64,000 bases of DNA from Telmatactis stephensoni (GCA_029948255.1 JALIZF010001920.1:372001-436000); one strand, 5' to 3'. Positions 11,465-25,218 are shown, counted from the stretch's first letter. Notes: generated by a model from the letters alone, not told the origin. A program made the numbers and translations.

Positions 11465-13696
11465 ATGGATGTTGATCGTTTCTATAAAGCAATACAGATG
11501 ACACCATATAGCCGACCCCCTAGGGTACGCAAACCAATCTGGGATTGCGCATATTGTCTTCGGAGTTCACATCAGATCTTATCCCTCTGAGACTCGAATA
11601 AACATATCCAGAACATTTCGGTCATGGTATTAAAATGAATCTAGCAATATAGCTGCATAGCATTTTCATAAAGAATTGGGTTCCATTTTAAATGAAACAA
11701 ATGGTTATTAGGTCATTCATAATCATCAGCTTCGGGCGCCGAGATAGCGTCTCTCTTATTTTATTCATTTCATTCAAGCGTTTTTCAATATCTGTTGTTC
11801 AGTCTCAAAAATGTGAGCTTTCAATAATTCTTATCAAAATCTTCAAAATTAAGAGTAATAAAGAATATTATTAGGTTTTTCGACTCTTATCTTTCCTTAA
11901 AAGGATCACTAATTGTAAAAATCAAGAAATATTGTACTTGTTTTGACTTCGATGTTGAATCATTTATATTTTGTCTGAATCTTGGGTTGTGCATCATGCA
12001 AGTCGATCGCCAAAACTCTCGTTAACAGACTCGTATTTGTAGTACTTTCAATTTGAACACATTCACGGAAATTTGTCACCATGTACACGTAACAATCAAG
12101 ATTTCTTCTAACCAAAAAGCAATCAAAGTTTGTTTCAACCAAATACCTTAGGGAAAAGAAAGAACATTAACTGCTGGCGAGTAGTGGAATTGCAAGAGCT
12201 GTGGTATGTATCCTTTCTTTAGTGGCAGTTCTACAGAAGCAGCTTTTTCTATTCACAGCACAGAATTCGTTTCAATTTGTTCCATTTTCAATTCTCATTT
12301 CAGCTAGGTGCAAAAGTACATAGTAAAATATAACTTCAGCAGCAAATACTACTGTACTTTTCTCGTCTAAAGTGGATGAACTAAAAATAAAAAGGTGTTA
12401 AATTGAGACAAACTTTCATGAATGAATTTATTTGAAATACTGAAATCGGTGCAAAGCAGCTTCTATTGTTCTAAACTCGGACATTTTTGCGCTGAATTTC
12501 CCAGTGAAAACTTATAAGTTGGACACATCGAATACTCCTCATTATTGAAGCTAAATTGAAAATCAATTTTTTATAACTTTATCATTTTCATAACTTTCCA
12601 GCTCCAATCAGGTAGGAGAAATATTCTTAAAAATTCCTTTCTCTTGTTGCACTTTTCTTTTCCTAATTCTGTCTCCGTAAATGCCCACAAGGTTTGTCTT
12701 TCTTTTCGCTTTCCAATCAGCAAGATACATAAATGATAGATAGTTTATTAACATATTACCGCATACAGTCGTTCTCAAAACCATATGTCCATCAACATAT
12801 ATAGTCTACTAATAAAAGAACTGTCATGTGACAAGAAAGAAATCGCTCTATATATAACGAAGGAATCACGATTATTTTGTTATCGACTTGATCGGAATGC
12901 ACTAGTTGTAGAAAGAAAATATACAACCAAAACTTGAAACAAAACTTAAAATCTCTACTGATAAAGATAAAGCTATTTTCGAGCTAAACACGTGTTAGTT
13001 CTTTAATTATTTAAATACTATGTAATGGACAACCTTTTTGGAGAATGACTGTATGAATGATATGAATTTCGATACCTTTATTATATAAAAATACATGGAA
13101 ATTATGCTTATACTTTTTACCGAATTCTATATATATAATACATCAATGCAGTATATCAGAAAAAAATTGAGCTTACTTATGTTCATTCCTTCACGATAAG
13201 TGAAGCACATCGCGGCGATCTGAAACTGTTCTTGTATCTTTCCGTTCGACATTTAGTCCGTAAAATCAAACCACTGTTCCTGTTAAGCATGCATGCATTT
13301 CTGTGGGGGTCTGAGGTACAAGACTGAGTTCAATTAAGAATCAGCCTCAAAGGCTGCAATCTCCTTGAAAGTGTTCTGGCAGAGGTGTTGTCTTCTGCAT
13401 TCAAGCGCGCGCAGCTAGCAAGTTCAGACAGGAATTTCGACAGGCTCGTACATGTCAGACATATGGCAGACATGTAACTGAACGTACCAATGAAAAAATA
13501 AACAGTAAGGAGATCAGTCGCTGTAATACCGCTGAGGCGTAGAATGCGTAGGATGTAAAAGGGTATTACATCAATATCATCGCTTGCTGATCATATCAAT
13601 CAGGCAGAAAGTAGTCGAAGAGCCCTTTAAGCAGCCAAAGTGTTTTGGGTCAATGTTGTTTTTTTCTTAAATCGTATTTTATTTTTATTAATTTCA
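11465..13696. other. spacer before the Trp-Asn repeat gene
   Basis: AT-rich and without a recognisable exon. It should contain the promoter and probably a 5' exon of the gene at 13697, but I cannot place either. Confidence 0.4.
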
Positions 13697-16064
13697 GGAA
13701 GAAAATCTCAAACCCAACAATACGAAACACTCGAAAACATGACAGAGACAAAGAACCAAGAATGGAACATATCCCAAACAGCTCCACAAAGCTTCAACTT
13801 TGAAGAATCAACGACCAATGAATGGAACTTAGCACAACCGGCAACAACCGCGCAACCGAGTGTTCCGCCACCAACAAGTCAACAATGGAACTTAGAGGCT
13901 CAACAGTGGAACATAAATCAACCGGAAGCAACACAAAAGGAGCAAAAGGAAACGAAGGAACAGTGGAGTACGTCTGAGGCTGTAGCCCAACTGGAAAGCT
14001 TCTCCTCCTCCACCAAGTGGCGCCCTTTGGGATTCGGTCCAGCCAGATCCTATACCAAGGAGTACTGAAGCAACGAGTCAGCAATGGAGTATCGAGAAAC
14101 CACTAACTCAAGAAGTCATCCCACCTCAAAAGGATGCAATGCCACTTACCCCGCCTCAACCATCTGCAACTCAACAGACTGTACAGCAAAGGCAAACAAC
14201 TGTATCTGAGCAACCTAGTTCACAGAGCGTTAGTAAAGCAGCAGAAAAATCAGCTAACAAGCAGGCTATGACTAAAGAAGAAAATGTACAGGCTAAACCG
14301 CCAGTGATTCCAGAAGAGAAACCGACCACAACCCACCAGGTTAAAGACGCTCCACAGACAATGTCCCAAGAGGAAACTGTGGTGCCAAAACAACCACTGC
14401 CTCCTCCAGCGACAGAGCCAGTAGGCACCAAACAACCAGCTACCACTCAAGAAACTGTAGCACAACCCAGCCCACCTAAGGAACCAGTGGTGGCAACCCA
14501 AACGTTGGCTACACAACCTGTAATCCCAAAACAGGCAGCGGCTCCGCCCCATGAGACTGTTGGACGACCCACCCCTCCTGAGGAACCAGTTGCGGCAACC
14601 CAACACATAGTCAGACAACCTGAAATTCAAAAACAGACAGCGGCTCCATCTCAAGAGCCTGTTGCACACCCCGCCCTTCCCAAGGAACCAGTGGTGGTTA
14701 CCCAACAGATGGCCGCACAACCTGTAGTGGCTCCTCAGGAAACTGTTACACGGCCTGTGACTTCCCAAACACCTGTCATTCAAACGACGGCACCTCAACA
14801 GCCGAAGGCTTCTCAAGTCCCTGCGGTCCAGCCAGTGCCTCACACACAGAAACCAGCTCCAAAACAAACTGTTGTACAGCAAATAACTCCTAAAAAAACA
14901 CCCCTTCAAATAAAACCTGTTGTTCAATCAACGACGCAAATTTCAATGCCACCAAACACGTCTCAGCAAAGGGCTGTCCAAACGACCCAACAAAGCGCCG
15001 TTTCTCAACCTAAACAACCAATGGTGGCCCAGAGTGAGGTTGCACGACCTATAGCAGCTCAAGCAACACCGCCTCCAGAAAGCATTCCTCCTGAAGCAAA
15101 GCCAAAACCGTCTACTAACAAACAAGGTCCAATGCGCACAGAGGTTGGCGACGAAATCGCCCTCGAAGAATTACGAAAGGGTGTATTTTGGATTGGACCA
15201 GACTTGGAGGGATGGATAGATAAGACAAAAGCGCTAAAGGAAGAATTTCGAAGACAAAGCATTGCTAATGAGATGTACTTCGTTAAAAACCTCCCACAAC
15301 TGGATATCAAGACTTTGAACATTTCAGATGACCCATCTAAGTATATTTACAACGTTAGAGATCTTAAGGGAGTAGAGGTGGTCAACCTCCTTAGATGTGT
15401 AATCAACGAGTATCGGGAATATGAAGCTGGGCCGTTCTTCTTCCAGTTTGCCGAGGACAAAAAATTTAAGCTTGAGCTTCTGCCCACTGCAACCCAACCT
15501 GGAAATGGCTTGATCAAGACGGTGGGGAGACTCAAGTATTATACATATCCCGACATGTGCTCGATGCTGAAGACGGCAGGCGTGACCTCTAAAGGGTTGG
15601 GCATCATGCTACAAAAACTCAACACCAGTGGACTGAAATCCGCACTAAACAACAAAATCAGCCCAATGAATGAGCTACACTTCATGCTACTCTTCGAGGT
15701 GGCAAGAAGACTCGTGCGAGGTCCTCACGGGTTTTCTATGGCAATAGAGCCTGAGATTGATCAACTCCCAATCGGTGTTGCAGTGTCCCGGATGATAACA
15801 ATGTTTTGTGAGGGGAATTACTGTCTTAACTACGAGGCCGTATTTGGAACACAGGACAAATATAACCCGTTTGTTGATACTAGTGTGGTCCTTCGAAGGC
15901 AGAAAATCTACGCTTTAAATAAGTTATTCTACGATGCGGAGATCAGACCACAGGCTGGAGATAACCCTTTTTCAGCCAAATTCTTAAAGTACTACAATGG
16001 GTACATAATCAAAACCATCAACGGGTACATGGAAGAGCTTGATATGGCGTTTAGAGGATTCTAA
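13697..16064 (+). CDS. unrecognised protein: WN motifs, P/Q repeats, globular C-terminus
   Basis: The family is not recognised. The exon begins after a good acceptor (TTAATTTCAG, ending 13696). The first ATG is 13739, although an upstream coding exon is possible. Parts: (1) about 60 residues with four W-N motifs (QEWNIS, NEWNLA, QQWNLE, QQWNIN); (2) about 330 Pro/Gln/Val/Thr-rich residues, including a 34-residue imperfect tandem repeat (PPKEPVVATQ...KQ.AAP..E.V..P, three units, about 14470-14760); (3) about 310 residues of ordinary globular composition from about 15135 (GDEIALEELRKGVFWIGPDL to ELDMAFRGF). No signal peptide or membrane segment is visible. The reading frame needs one extra base skipped between 13986 and 14064, most likely near 13990; with that, it is 774 codons plus stop. 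The long clean second frame argues for a real gene with an indel or assembly error rather than an old pseudogene. Confidence 0.7.
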
Positions 16065-16076
16065 TCTGGAACATGC

Positions 16077-16082
16077 AATAAA
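16077..16082 (+). terminator. polyadenylation signal AATAAA
   Basis: AATAAA starts 13 bases after the stop codon of the preceding gene. A longer 3' UTR using another signal is possible. Confidence 0.45.
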
Positions 16083-16227
16083 GGAGCGAGCAACTGTGAA
16101 GGAATGACAATTAATGGAAAACAATATCAATGCTAAAGAATTTCAAGGGGAGATATCTGCTCCCAAACAAAAAATATCAAAGTGTTTATCAGGTACAACA
16201 AGAAGTTGTATTCGACGAAAATTGAAA

Positions 16228-16231
16228 CAGT

Positions 16232-16262
<31 letters not shown>

Positions 16263-16274
16263 GCAGCAGCAGCA
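16228..16274. repeat. (CAA)n(CAG)n microsatellite
   Basis: CAA units pass into four CAG units. The flanks up to 16660 stay rich in CAA/AAC without being a clean repeat. Confidence 0.9.
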
Positions 16275-16279
16275 ATTAT

Positions 16280-17950
16280 AACGATAACAAACAACAACAG
16301 TAACAATAGCAGTCAGGCTGTAAAAGGAAACATATAAACTACAACATCAAGTGCAACACCAAAACATGCAACTAAAACACTACAAACCCGGACAAAATCC
16401 TTACGACTTTTTGGCCAGTTTGAATATTCTGTATCGAGTAACAACTACATCACCATCAGTCAATATAACACCACACCACAAAAATAGTAAGGACAGTAAC
16501 CATCTATGACAAAATAACTACAACGGCAGTAACACAAATTTTAAACAGCAGCAACTAACAACTTTTAAGTTAAATAGTTAAACAACAATAATAATAACGA
16601 AAACAAATGACATACAACATCAACAACAGAGTGGATAGAAATTGTATATTAACAACAACACTAGTGACACCATAGAATTGTTTGATAAATGAGTACGATT
16701 TGTCGCAGAAATATGCCTGCTCCCAAGGGAATTACTTTAATTGATTTCGAAATCTGCTGGTTCTAGCCTCCTCCTTGGGCAACCGGCTCTCGTGGCTGAG
16801 TGGGAAAAAAGGAGGCCAAAGGACTCATTTTATGATCCACTGATCTCTCGCAATTAAACGTGAAAAAACGCCGTCGAAGGCCGTGAAGGAATCCCGAGAT
16901 GCGGAAGTCCGCGACCTTTCTCCCCTCAGCCGCAAGAGTTGTCTATGGGGAAGGCATCATTCAAGAACTTTGAGGATCGGCCTTTAGTACAGTTGCCAAT
17001 AAATGAACGAATCAATGAAATGCTTGATGTTCTTCAATTTCAAGCTTGGAAGCTTATAACACTTAAAAAAGATGGTTTGAATATTCATTTTAGTGTTTGT
17101 TTATTTTTCATTATAAATTAATCATTTTAAAAATGAGCTTGTGCACGGAAGCCTTTTTTACTCTTCTTTAAATAAAATAGCTTTCAAAAAATCGCTGGAA
17201 GCTACTTTCGTAGTAGGAATAACTTAGATATAAAATGGCACAAATATGCGCAAATGTATTAATTTACATCAAAAATCTCAAAAATGTCAGACATACATTC
17301 TAAATGACTAATAACATTATTATGTTATTATGATAATCGACGTACATTTAACGAAATGATACTTTGCAATTGTAAAATCCTAACTATTTAGCCTTATAGT
17401 TATTATTATTGTTAATTCAGTATTTTTAATTGTATGTCATCCTGATCAGGAAATTTAAACATTTTTCATTAGACCCACGATTCAAAGGTGTTCCATTGAT
17501 AACTGGGTCGTAATATCATTACCAATTATTCGCAACCATTCAAAAATGTCAACGATTCAAAAATGTCCCGTATAGTCCCTTTAACAAGACTTCATTATTC
17601 ATTTAAGGATTGTCCTTTCGTCTAAGCTGGTAGTGCAAAGATTACGTCACAGCATGGCGTCCGATATTAAAATCACTTGGATTTCGCATTCGTTACGGTA
17701 CTTACAAGTACGCATGCAAGCCTGGCACACAGATTGCGATTTAGTCCCTCATAACCAGGTTTTTGTAGCTTTTTTCTCGATTTATGGGCCCAGATCCATT
17801 TCAGCCAATCCTGGAACATTTGAACATTCCGTTTGTCCCGTGTCCGTACTCCGTTTGGTTTGGTTTGTGTTGTATCAATCCCGTGTTGCAGTGCGAGTTT
17901 TGTGAGCCAGTGACGATGCCCTCGACATTTCCACGCCTCGAACAAGCACT
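16280..17950. other. spacer between convergent genes
   Basis: No exon could be supported. It holds the 3' ends of the plus-strand gene at 13697 and of minus-strand fukutin. Small open frames lack recognisable domains. Confidence 0.5.
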
Positions 17951-17954
17951 CACA

Positions 17955-17960
17955 TTTATT
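17955..17960 (-). terminator. polyadenylation signal of fukutin
   Basis: AATAAA on the minus strand, 70 bases after the fukutin stop codon. Confidence 0.5.
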
Positions 17961-18029
17961 GTAGATCCTCTACACTGGATGACATGCGGCCGGGAGAAAA
18001 GAACACAAACTGTGACCTAGGTTTTTCTA

Positions 18030-21000
18030 TCACATCATCTGTATAACCTCACTCCAATCCTTTTTATCCCACTCTCCATTTGGTCGCACGTTGGGTGGGC
18101 TTGCCTTCCAGTCCCACGTTTTCACGGGTGTTTCCCACTCTTTTCCATAGTTCGCTTCGATGTAAGATTGAGTTTCACAGGGTACCCGGACCTTCATTGA
18201 AAGGAATTCCGTCCAACAAAGCGTAAACTTGGGAAAGATATACCTAAGGATAATAGTTTTCTTGGCTTAGAGAGGAGTTTTAGTGGTATAGTAAAGGTCT
18301 GAGCGACCACCTCTATTAACCGACCGCACTCTATTAAGTGACCACCCTAGTACACCGACCACCTAACAATGGATAGTTATAAAGTCATCGTTAAGAGAGT
18401 ATAGTTTCAAATAGAGATGCTCACTATGCCCACAAAGTTTACTCTGGGTAGCAGAGCTTTGTTTCGCGTTACGTTTCGTTTATTAACCAATAGATTCCAT
18501 TTTTCCGTGCGTCTATACGATAATAGATGCACGGATGACGTCAAAATGTGGTGAAAACAAAAAAGTACACCACGAGCCGAAGTCGAGTGGCGTGACTGTT
18601 GTTCCCACCACATATTGACGTCTTCTGTGCATCTATTAGAGTACAGACCCACGCAAAAATGGAATCTATTTGTTTTCACATAATTATCATCGAAACGTTT
18701 CAACCAATCATAGCGCGCGTAAGATTCGATGACGTCATCTATGCGTGTGTACTGTAATCACCCACGGTTCTCGACCAATCAGAGCACGCGTAATATACCA
18801 ATTATTATATAAAATTAGATCTCTCCAGATTATTATTAATGAAATGTAACGCGAAACCAAACTCTGGCACCCAGGGGAATGAAGATCCACTGTTGGCACA
18901 AAAACACAAATTTTTCATACTTGAATTTTTTTCCAGTTCGTGCTTGAGTTCCTCCATTCCACATATAATCCTTCTCCTCGTAAAAGAAAAATATATCTAA
19001 CTTGACATTATTCATTCGCGTTCCTGAACGACAATTCGAAACTATCCTCCACCTGTAAACAATCAAAAATTTTGATCATCATCAGGACGGCAACATAAAG
19101 CATCAATGTACTTCTGGTTAGGATGGTTGGCTAGTGCTCAAAAGTAACACAGCAAGCACCCTTTAGATGGACCCTCTCTCTCTCAAAAAATTAAATTCTG
19201 CAAAAATGTCTGAAAAATTTGTTTATAAATTTGGTCGCTCATAAATAGCAATATCGCAAAATATTTTTTTGACCTCGAGATCAGATCAGATTAGAACCTT
19301 AAGCAATGAAAATTAGCGGACGTCGCGCGCACGTACCGATTTCCTCAAGGTTTTAGAATGTGAGAAAGCCTCAACTACATGGCGTGCAGCTTCTGGCGAG
19401 ATGGGGAACCTCGACGACGATAGCATACATGAAAAATAAGGTTCTCATGGCGTCCGCGTCGGGTTTTTTTTTGGGGGGGGGGGGGGGGGGGTTGGATACA
19501 GTTTAGAGAAAAGAAGAAAACTAATTCTCAGAATCAGTAAAACTCAGTAATAATGATGATATATCTCTTCCCCAATGATGATTTAGACCCTTGATGAAAA
19601 TTACCTTTCCAAATTTATGTTTTAGATTAAGTCCATGTCTTTTGAATCTGTCAATTAGTCTGGGATCATAATCCTTGATCCATATACCAATGTCTACATC
19701 TTTACTGTATGGAATAACACCACATTGACGATACCACCCTAAAGATGGTACAATCAAATCATTTTAATGCAACCAGTAAGGATTTTGGTGATGGTATTCG
19801 GTTAAGCTACATGTAACCTGAATTATGGCGTCTTGAATTTTCGTAGTTTTTTCGTGCTACCTGTGGTTGGCGCATTGGGACTTAGTCCCCTTCGTGGAAA
19901 ATGCATCAGCCACAGGAACTCTGAAAATCCAAAACGCCTACAAATAGCTTAGTATTTGATACGTTATTTCGCTAAAGCATTTACATTGATGATCGATCAC
20001 CTATGGGATAGCAATAAGGCTTTCAGAAATTTAGATCACGGCCTGGTTGTTTGGAAGTGGGTAAGTGCTAATCCTGGGTTAAACAGAATAGTTTTCTTAA
20101 GATTGAATCGTGGATTAGGGCCATTCCATTTTATATCCACCCCCCCCCCCCCCCCCTATAGATGATATAATTCAACAATACCCCCCAGAAATTCGTTTTA
20201 TACCCCCTCAGAAGAAAGAGACGCAACAACCCCCTCAGAAATTTTTACACTTTTGTCTGCCCCCCTCAGAAAAATATCCGGAATTACGGAAAAATACGAA
20301 AAGATCAAAGGCGCCGACGCAACAGGTGGATATAAAATGGAATGGCCCTTAGCACTTAAGACCAGCTTTTGAACAACGGGGCCTTAAAGCCTAAAGACTG
20401 GTATACAACATACAGTATTGCTTAAGAACGAACCTAGACAAGTACCGCTGCTCAACCAGAACCTGACACCTAATCCATCAAGGGCTCTCTTAGCTGTTCC
20501 TAAAATGTCTTTTGCTACACCAGTAAATCTCTCTGCTTCCGCATTCCTTTCTTCGCCATATTTGGCATAAAATTGCTGAGCACGTTTGATATCGCATTCA
20601 ATGAACCTGGAGGCTTTCATTTCTGAGAGAAAATTAGTTTGGTCTTCCAGGAATTGATATTTGAATATCATCCATGGTAATCTGGGTTAGTTTGAATCTG
20701 GAAAATAGAGCAAATTGAAAGTCACTAGTCCTGTATACGTATTCAAACAATACACAGTATACATTTTACAGTGTATACAACAGATGTTAGTATAAGTATA
20801 AGTTCAATCATTTCAACATATTGGTATAGATAGACCTAAAGAGCATTCCAGTGTTTTCAGGGGCGGATCCAGGGGGTGTCCATAGGTGCACCGGACACCC
20901 CCTAGCGCCGTACGAGATGACGTCTTCAGATTCCATTGTTAGGAGGCCGCCATCTTGGATGTGACGTCAGCTCTCAAGAGGCCTATTTGGGACACCCCCT

Positions 21001-24000
21001 TTACAAAATCCTGGATCTGCCCCTGGTTTTTGGCATCAGTTCATGGTCACATGATACAAATCTGCCATGCTGGGTGGCAAAAGAATGACAAAATGACTTT
21101 TCAAGCTTGACTTGTCCAATTGTTCTAGATGTCCCACTGTGTTATTTTATCTGGTTATGACTTCCTGGTTGAAAGACTGATGCTCAACCAACTGAGCCAA
21201 CCAGGTGGCAGAATGTTCATTACCTGTCAAATGCTCCAGCAGTTTTAGCAAATACAAGCCCTGGTGACTTCTTTTTTCCTTCTGATGCTGATCCATGCCA
21301 TAAATAATCTGGTCTTTTATAAAAAATGACAATGTCAATAGTATTATCATCTCTTGTAAAGGAACAGTGCAATTCTATGGATGAGTAAACAGTTTGGTCC
21401 AGGGTGATGGATCTTGGATCTTGCTCCTTGCAGCAGTTGCTATTAAAACCCTTTTTAATGAGAGATAGCTTAAAAGTATGCTGAAAATGCAAAGAAAGAT
21501 TGGGTTTATTAGAGCAGAATGAATTTGCTAATTTACTTGCATAAGTTTCTTTGCATTTCTTGTATTTCAACCTTACAGATTCAATTGGAAATTATTGTTA
21601 TAGCTGCATGCAAGCATAAGTACACTGCTCATTAGCAGTGCTTGTCTCTTTCATACCTTTATGATAAATATGATTGTACTGAGTCTGAGGATGTTGCTTG
21701 CCCTTATGCTTGCATTGCTAGTGTGAACCAGGCTTTACATGTAGAATGTTATTGTAATTATTATATCAGCTACTCAGCAGTAAAATGGATATTAGGGTGT
21801 TTTCCATTTAGTGGAACCAACCGACCAGAATGGCCAGTTCTTGAATGGTACATCTTGATTCCTAGCTCTGGCTGTAATCAGTCTTAAGAAATCAGGTTGT
21901 TCTGGCCGGTTGGTTCCACTAAATGGAAAACACCCTTAGTCTAATGAACATCACTGGTCATTACACCATCTTCATCATCATCATCATCATCTTCAAGATC
22001 ATCTTCATCTTCATCATCAATTAGAACTTACTGGTATTCTTTTCCACTGATCATCAAATGCACCAAGAACTATTCTCTTTTTACCACAGATGTAATGACA
22101 ACCATATAAAAACTGAGGAGCAAAGTTCCATGCTGATGAATGGTTCCCTGATATCTGGTCAATTACAACATCTTGAAGAAGATCAGGTTCCACCAGGAAG
22201 GCATCTACATGGAATTCTTTTAATTTTTGGATAATCAAGTTTAGATTTTTCTGAAGTAATGAAAAAAAGTCAAATTAATTATTGTAAAATCCACATAAGT
22301 AAAAAAGCTTCTTATAAGCCATCTTGGGAACCCAGGGATTTTATTCTGACACTCATTTCTTACTCCTGCAAAAAATATCCTTATGCTTATAGGCCTCCCC
22401 AGATATTCCCCTTATCTCTAAGCAACAAGTTACAATAAATTATAATTGTCCTACCTAGCCTGTGTAGCTGGCAGTTTAAGGGATGTGGGAGGGGGGAGGG
22501 GAGAGGGAAAGGAGTAGAGATATCAACTGCCCAAATACTACATTGTAGTAGGAGAGGGGGGGAGAGGGAAGTGGGTAGAGAAACCAACTGCCAAATTATT
22601 ACTACATTGTGTCCAGGTACTAAGTAGTTTATATTCCTCTTTTTCCCCTCCCCTCCCCTCCCCTCCCCTCCCCTCCCCTCCCCTCCCCTCCCCTCCCCTT
22701 CCCTCCCCACTCTCCTAAACCATCAGCTATGTAGGTTATATCCCCCACCCACTTATAAAACCTGGTGATTATGATTTGTTAGGAATGTCTGAACCTATAC
22801 ATGGTATGACTACTTAGTACATGTATAAGCCCTCCCAAACAAACCCTTATAATGTATGTGCTTAATGTATAAACAATGATATGAGACAAGTTTAGTTTAC
22901 TTTTAGTCAGACATGATGGCTATTTACCAACCAAAAAAAGACATTACTGTTCTACAACTCCAGGCTTCCCCTTTTCAGGGAAGGGGGAGGGGTATTATTT
23001 AGCATGCTTTAATTGCATCTGAACAACAACCTAGATTACTGTCCTCCTCAGATCTTCCATTAAAGGTTGGTTTAAAAACCAACCCCCCCCCCCTCCCCCC
23101 TCCCCCAGCTATAACATTACTATAACATGTTTCATTTACCCAAGCTGGATTTTCTTTTTTGTTAGCAAATTGACCAAATGACACAGCTTTGCCGAGTTTT
23201 GATGTCCATGAACTCTGAATTTTTAAAGGAAAAAAGAGAAAAGAATAAGATATTGGGACTAAAAAATTTTGTATTATTTGAGTGTATGTTTTTTATTAAA
23301 AAAACAAAACATTTGACATTAAAATTTAGTAATCTCCCTTCCTCAAAATACATTTACTTGAACTACAATTATATGTACAGGTATGATTTATTTAAAGGGG
23401 GACTAGCATCAAAATTGTTCAACATTCGATTTAGCTGAAACTTCGTTGAAACTACACTGAAAGACTGTAAAAGATCCATTCAAAAATGTGTTTTGTTTGT
23501 TTTCTGAAAATTCTCTTGGGAAGTATGAAATTTTTAGAGGTATCAATTATGTTATGCACTCCACACAAACATTTAGCTCCATACATTTCTTTGTAATTTG
23601 TGATTGAAATATCTCAACGTAAATGTTTGACATCACTGAAGAAAACTGGTCAGAAATGAATCCTTAGTCTACACAATGTAAGAAAACTCCGTCACAGGAA
23701 CTTTTAGTATTACAGAAATAAAGTTGTTTAAGAAACAAACATAAAGAAATGGATGGGGCTGAATACTAGCTTAGGTTGAGTGAAGTTACCCGGATTTTGA
23801 TGCTAGTCCCCCTTTGAGCATAATATCAAAGAGGTGCACTTACCTAAAAGCCTTGCTGACATGAGTGAGCAATATAATTATTCTTTTCAGTATGATATAT
23901 AGCGTTATAGTTTATATTGTACTTGAAATATTGACAATGCATTTTTTAGATTTTAAAGTAACATGATTTAATCTTTGATATTTAAGCTTAATTTCTACAG

Positions 24001-24580
24001 CAAAAAAGGTAAAAGTAAAAATGATTTTATCTTTGATATTAAATTTCTACAACAACAAATTATAGAGAGTAAAAGAATATAAGTTTATAATATTAGTGAA
24101 GATTACTTTGAAAAAACAAGCTCTTATCTCCACAAGACAGCTTTTTTAAAATAAAAAGTTAATGGTGGACATAGAAGATTCGTGCCGGTATGATCTGAAT
24201 AATGAGGTTTAAACATCTGCTCTCCTGCTGACAATTTATATTAGCTTTACTTCACGATATATTTTTCTAAAGGGTCAGGTAAACACAAATCTTTTCCACG
24301 AAAAAAAACTATAAAACTCTAAACTTCAAGCAAAAATTACTTGAGATTACTTTTCAACTCAGAGCAAAAATAGCGAACTTTTACTTCCCAAAGTGTTGGG
24401 GAATATGTAGATATAAAAATGGTGCTGTAGTGAGCGCGTCGCCAGATTAAAGATTTATAAATGTTAATTGTAAACAATTGTACCAACCTGATCATCAAGA
24501 CCTCTGATCGACAAAATCTGGAGAAGCAAAAACGATAACGAGGCGAAGAGGAGAATAACTAGAATAATTACTCTCTGCAT
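18030..24580 (-). CDS. FKTN: fukutin (ribitol-5-phosphate transferase)
   Basis: Fukutin is a Golgi type II membrane enzyme that adds ribitol-5-phosphate from CDP-ribitol to the alpha-dystroglycan glycan. Exons: 24488-24580, 23140-23214, 22032-22250, 21224-21480, 20434-20697, 19605-19738, 18921-19052, 18030-18243, all GT-AG and in phase. They total 461 codons plus stop once two extra bases are ignored, the length I recall for human fukutin. Exon 1 encodes the membrane anchor ([20 protein letters not shown]). KDVDIGIW in exon 6 carries the metal-binding DxD of the LicD-type fold. [20 protein letters not shown] and [20 protein letters not shown] match the family C-terminus. Two +1 frameshifts interrupt the frame: near 20638-20640 in exon 5 and near 19008-19015 in exon 7. 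Both are bracketed by well-conserved sequence, so this is a recently damaged gene, a polymorphic allele or an assembly error. Confidence 0.92.
18290..18368. repeat. short GACCACC tandem repeat
   Basis: Four to five diverged units of the type CGACCACCTCTATTAAC lie in the last fukutin intron. The same theme (AAGCGACCA) recurs at 24870-25285, which points to fragments of one dispersed repeat. Confidence 0.5.
18486..18812. mobile_element. hairpin MITE, copy 1
   Basis: A 189-bp near-perfect palindrome (18486-18674; arms begin ATAGATTCCATTTTTCCGTG, centre ACGAGCCGAAGTCGAGTGGC) is followed by about 135 bp containing two CGCG(C/T)...CCAATCA boxes and ending in AATTATTATATAA. It is more diverged than the copies at 40524 and 53050. 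Confidence 0.85.
20858..21025. mobile_element. hAT-like MITE
   Basis: The termini CAGGGGCGGATCCAGG and CCTGGATCTGCCCCTG are inverted and resemble the widespread hAT-type end CAGGGGCGGATCC. A second inner pair (GGGTGTCC / GGGACACCCCC) extends the arms. The 8-bp flanks do not match exactly, so the target duplication is decayed or misplaced. Located in a fukutin intron. Confidence 0.7.
21794..21936. mobile_element. foldback element, 37-bp TIRs
   Basis: Arms AGGGTGTTTTCCATTTAGTG... and ...CACTAAATGGAAAACACCCT are inverted over about 37 bp with two or three mismatches, around a 65-bp core. Located in a fukutin intron. Confidence 0.85.
22640..22697. repeat. (CCCCT)n repeat
   Basis: About 11 pentamer units on the plus strand (GAGGG on the coding strand of fukutin). 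G-rich on the minus strand, so it could form secondary structure; nothing further is supported. Confidence 0.95.
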
Positions 24581-25218
24581 CGGAATTGTGAACCAGGTCT
24601 AAGGCGGTTTATGTATTGCTATGGTTGAGAAAATGAATGACACCACAGGTACTGACACCACACTATCTGAACCGCCATCTTGGAATAAATGAAAAACCAA
24701 TCATAACTATCCAGCGGTTTGTAATTGATAGTGTACACAGGTAACCCACACAATTAATGGTAACCGGCTACAGTACATAGCTGCGGCCACCTTTCGTAAG
24801 CGATCGTAACCGTTTTGTTCCATAGTTATTTGCTGTAAAAAAAAACCGCCTTAATGGCCACTGATGAAATTTCTTAAGCGAGTGCGACCACTTTTTCGCG
24901 GGCTAGAAATCATTTTTTCTCCGATAAGCGAAAACTCAAAGGGACTGTTAAAATATCGTTTAGTTGTATTTGATAGCGCGGTGACAGAGATGAAATATGA
25001 CAACTTGCAAAGTTAAGAAAGACTGATAAATCGACCACTTTCGATAAAATGGACCGTATTACCACCTGCATAGTATCCTTATCCATTTCAGACAACGAGG
25101 TCTGACTAACAATCAAAAGCCACTAACTAAAGTGGTTTTAACGTGATGAACAAGGGATTCTTTGATGATTTGACAAGACTAAACTGAACTAAAATATTTC
25201 TTATTATATTAAGCTAAT

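Noticed and set aside
14171..14927. Long minus-strand ORFs opposite the WN/PQ-repeat gene
   Set aside because: Antisense shadows of biased Pro/Gln codons; the plus frame has the coherent protein, acceptor and polyadenylation signal.
17633..18020. ORFs on both strands at 17633-18020 as a separate gene
   Set aside because: They overlap the fukutin 3' UTR and polyadenylation signal, and neither strand shows a recognisable domain.
20630..20645. A tiny intron in fukutin exon 5 as the cause of the frame break (TTTTCTCTCAG looks like an acceptor)
   Set aside because: No GT donor lies between the conserved upstream codons and that acceptor, and using it as the exon start gives the wrong phase. A one-base insertion is simpler.
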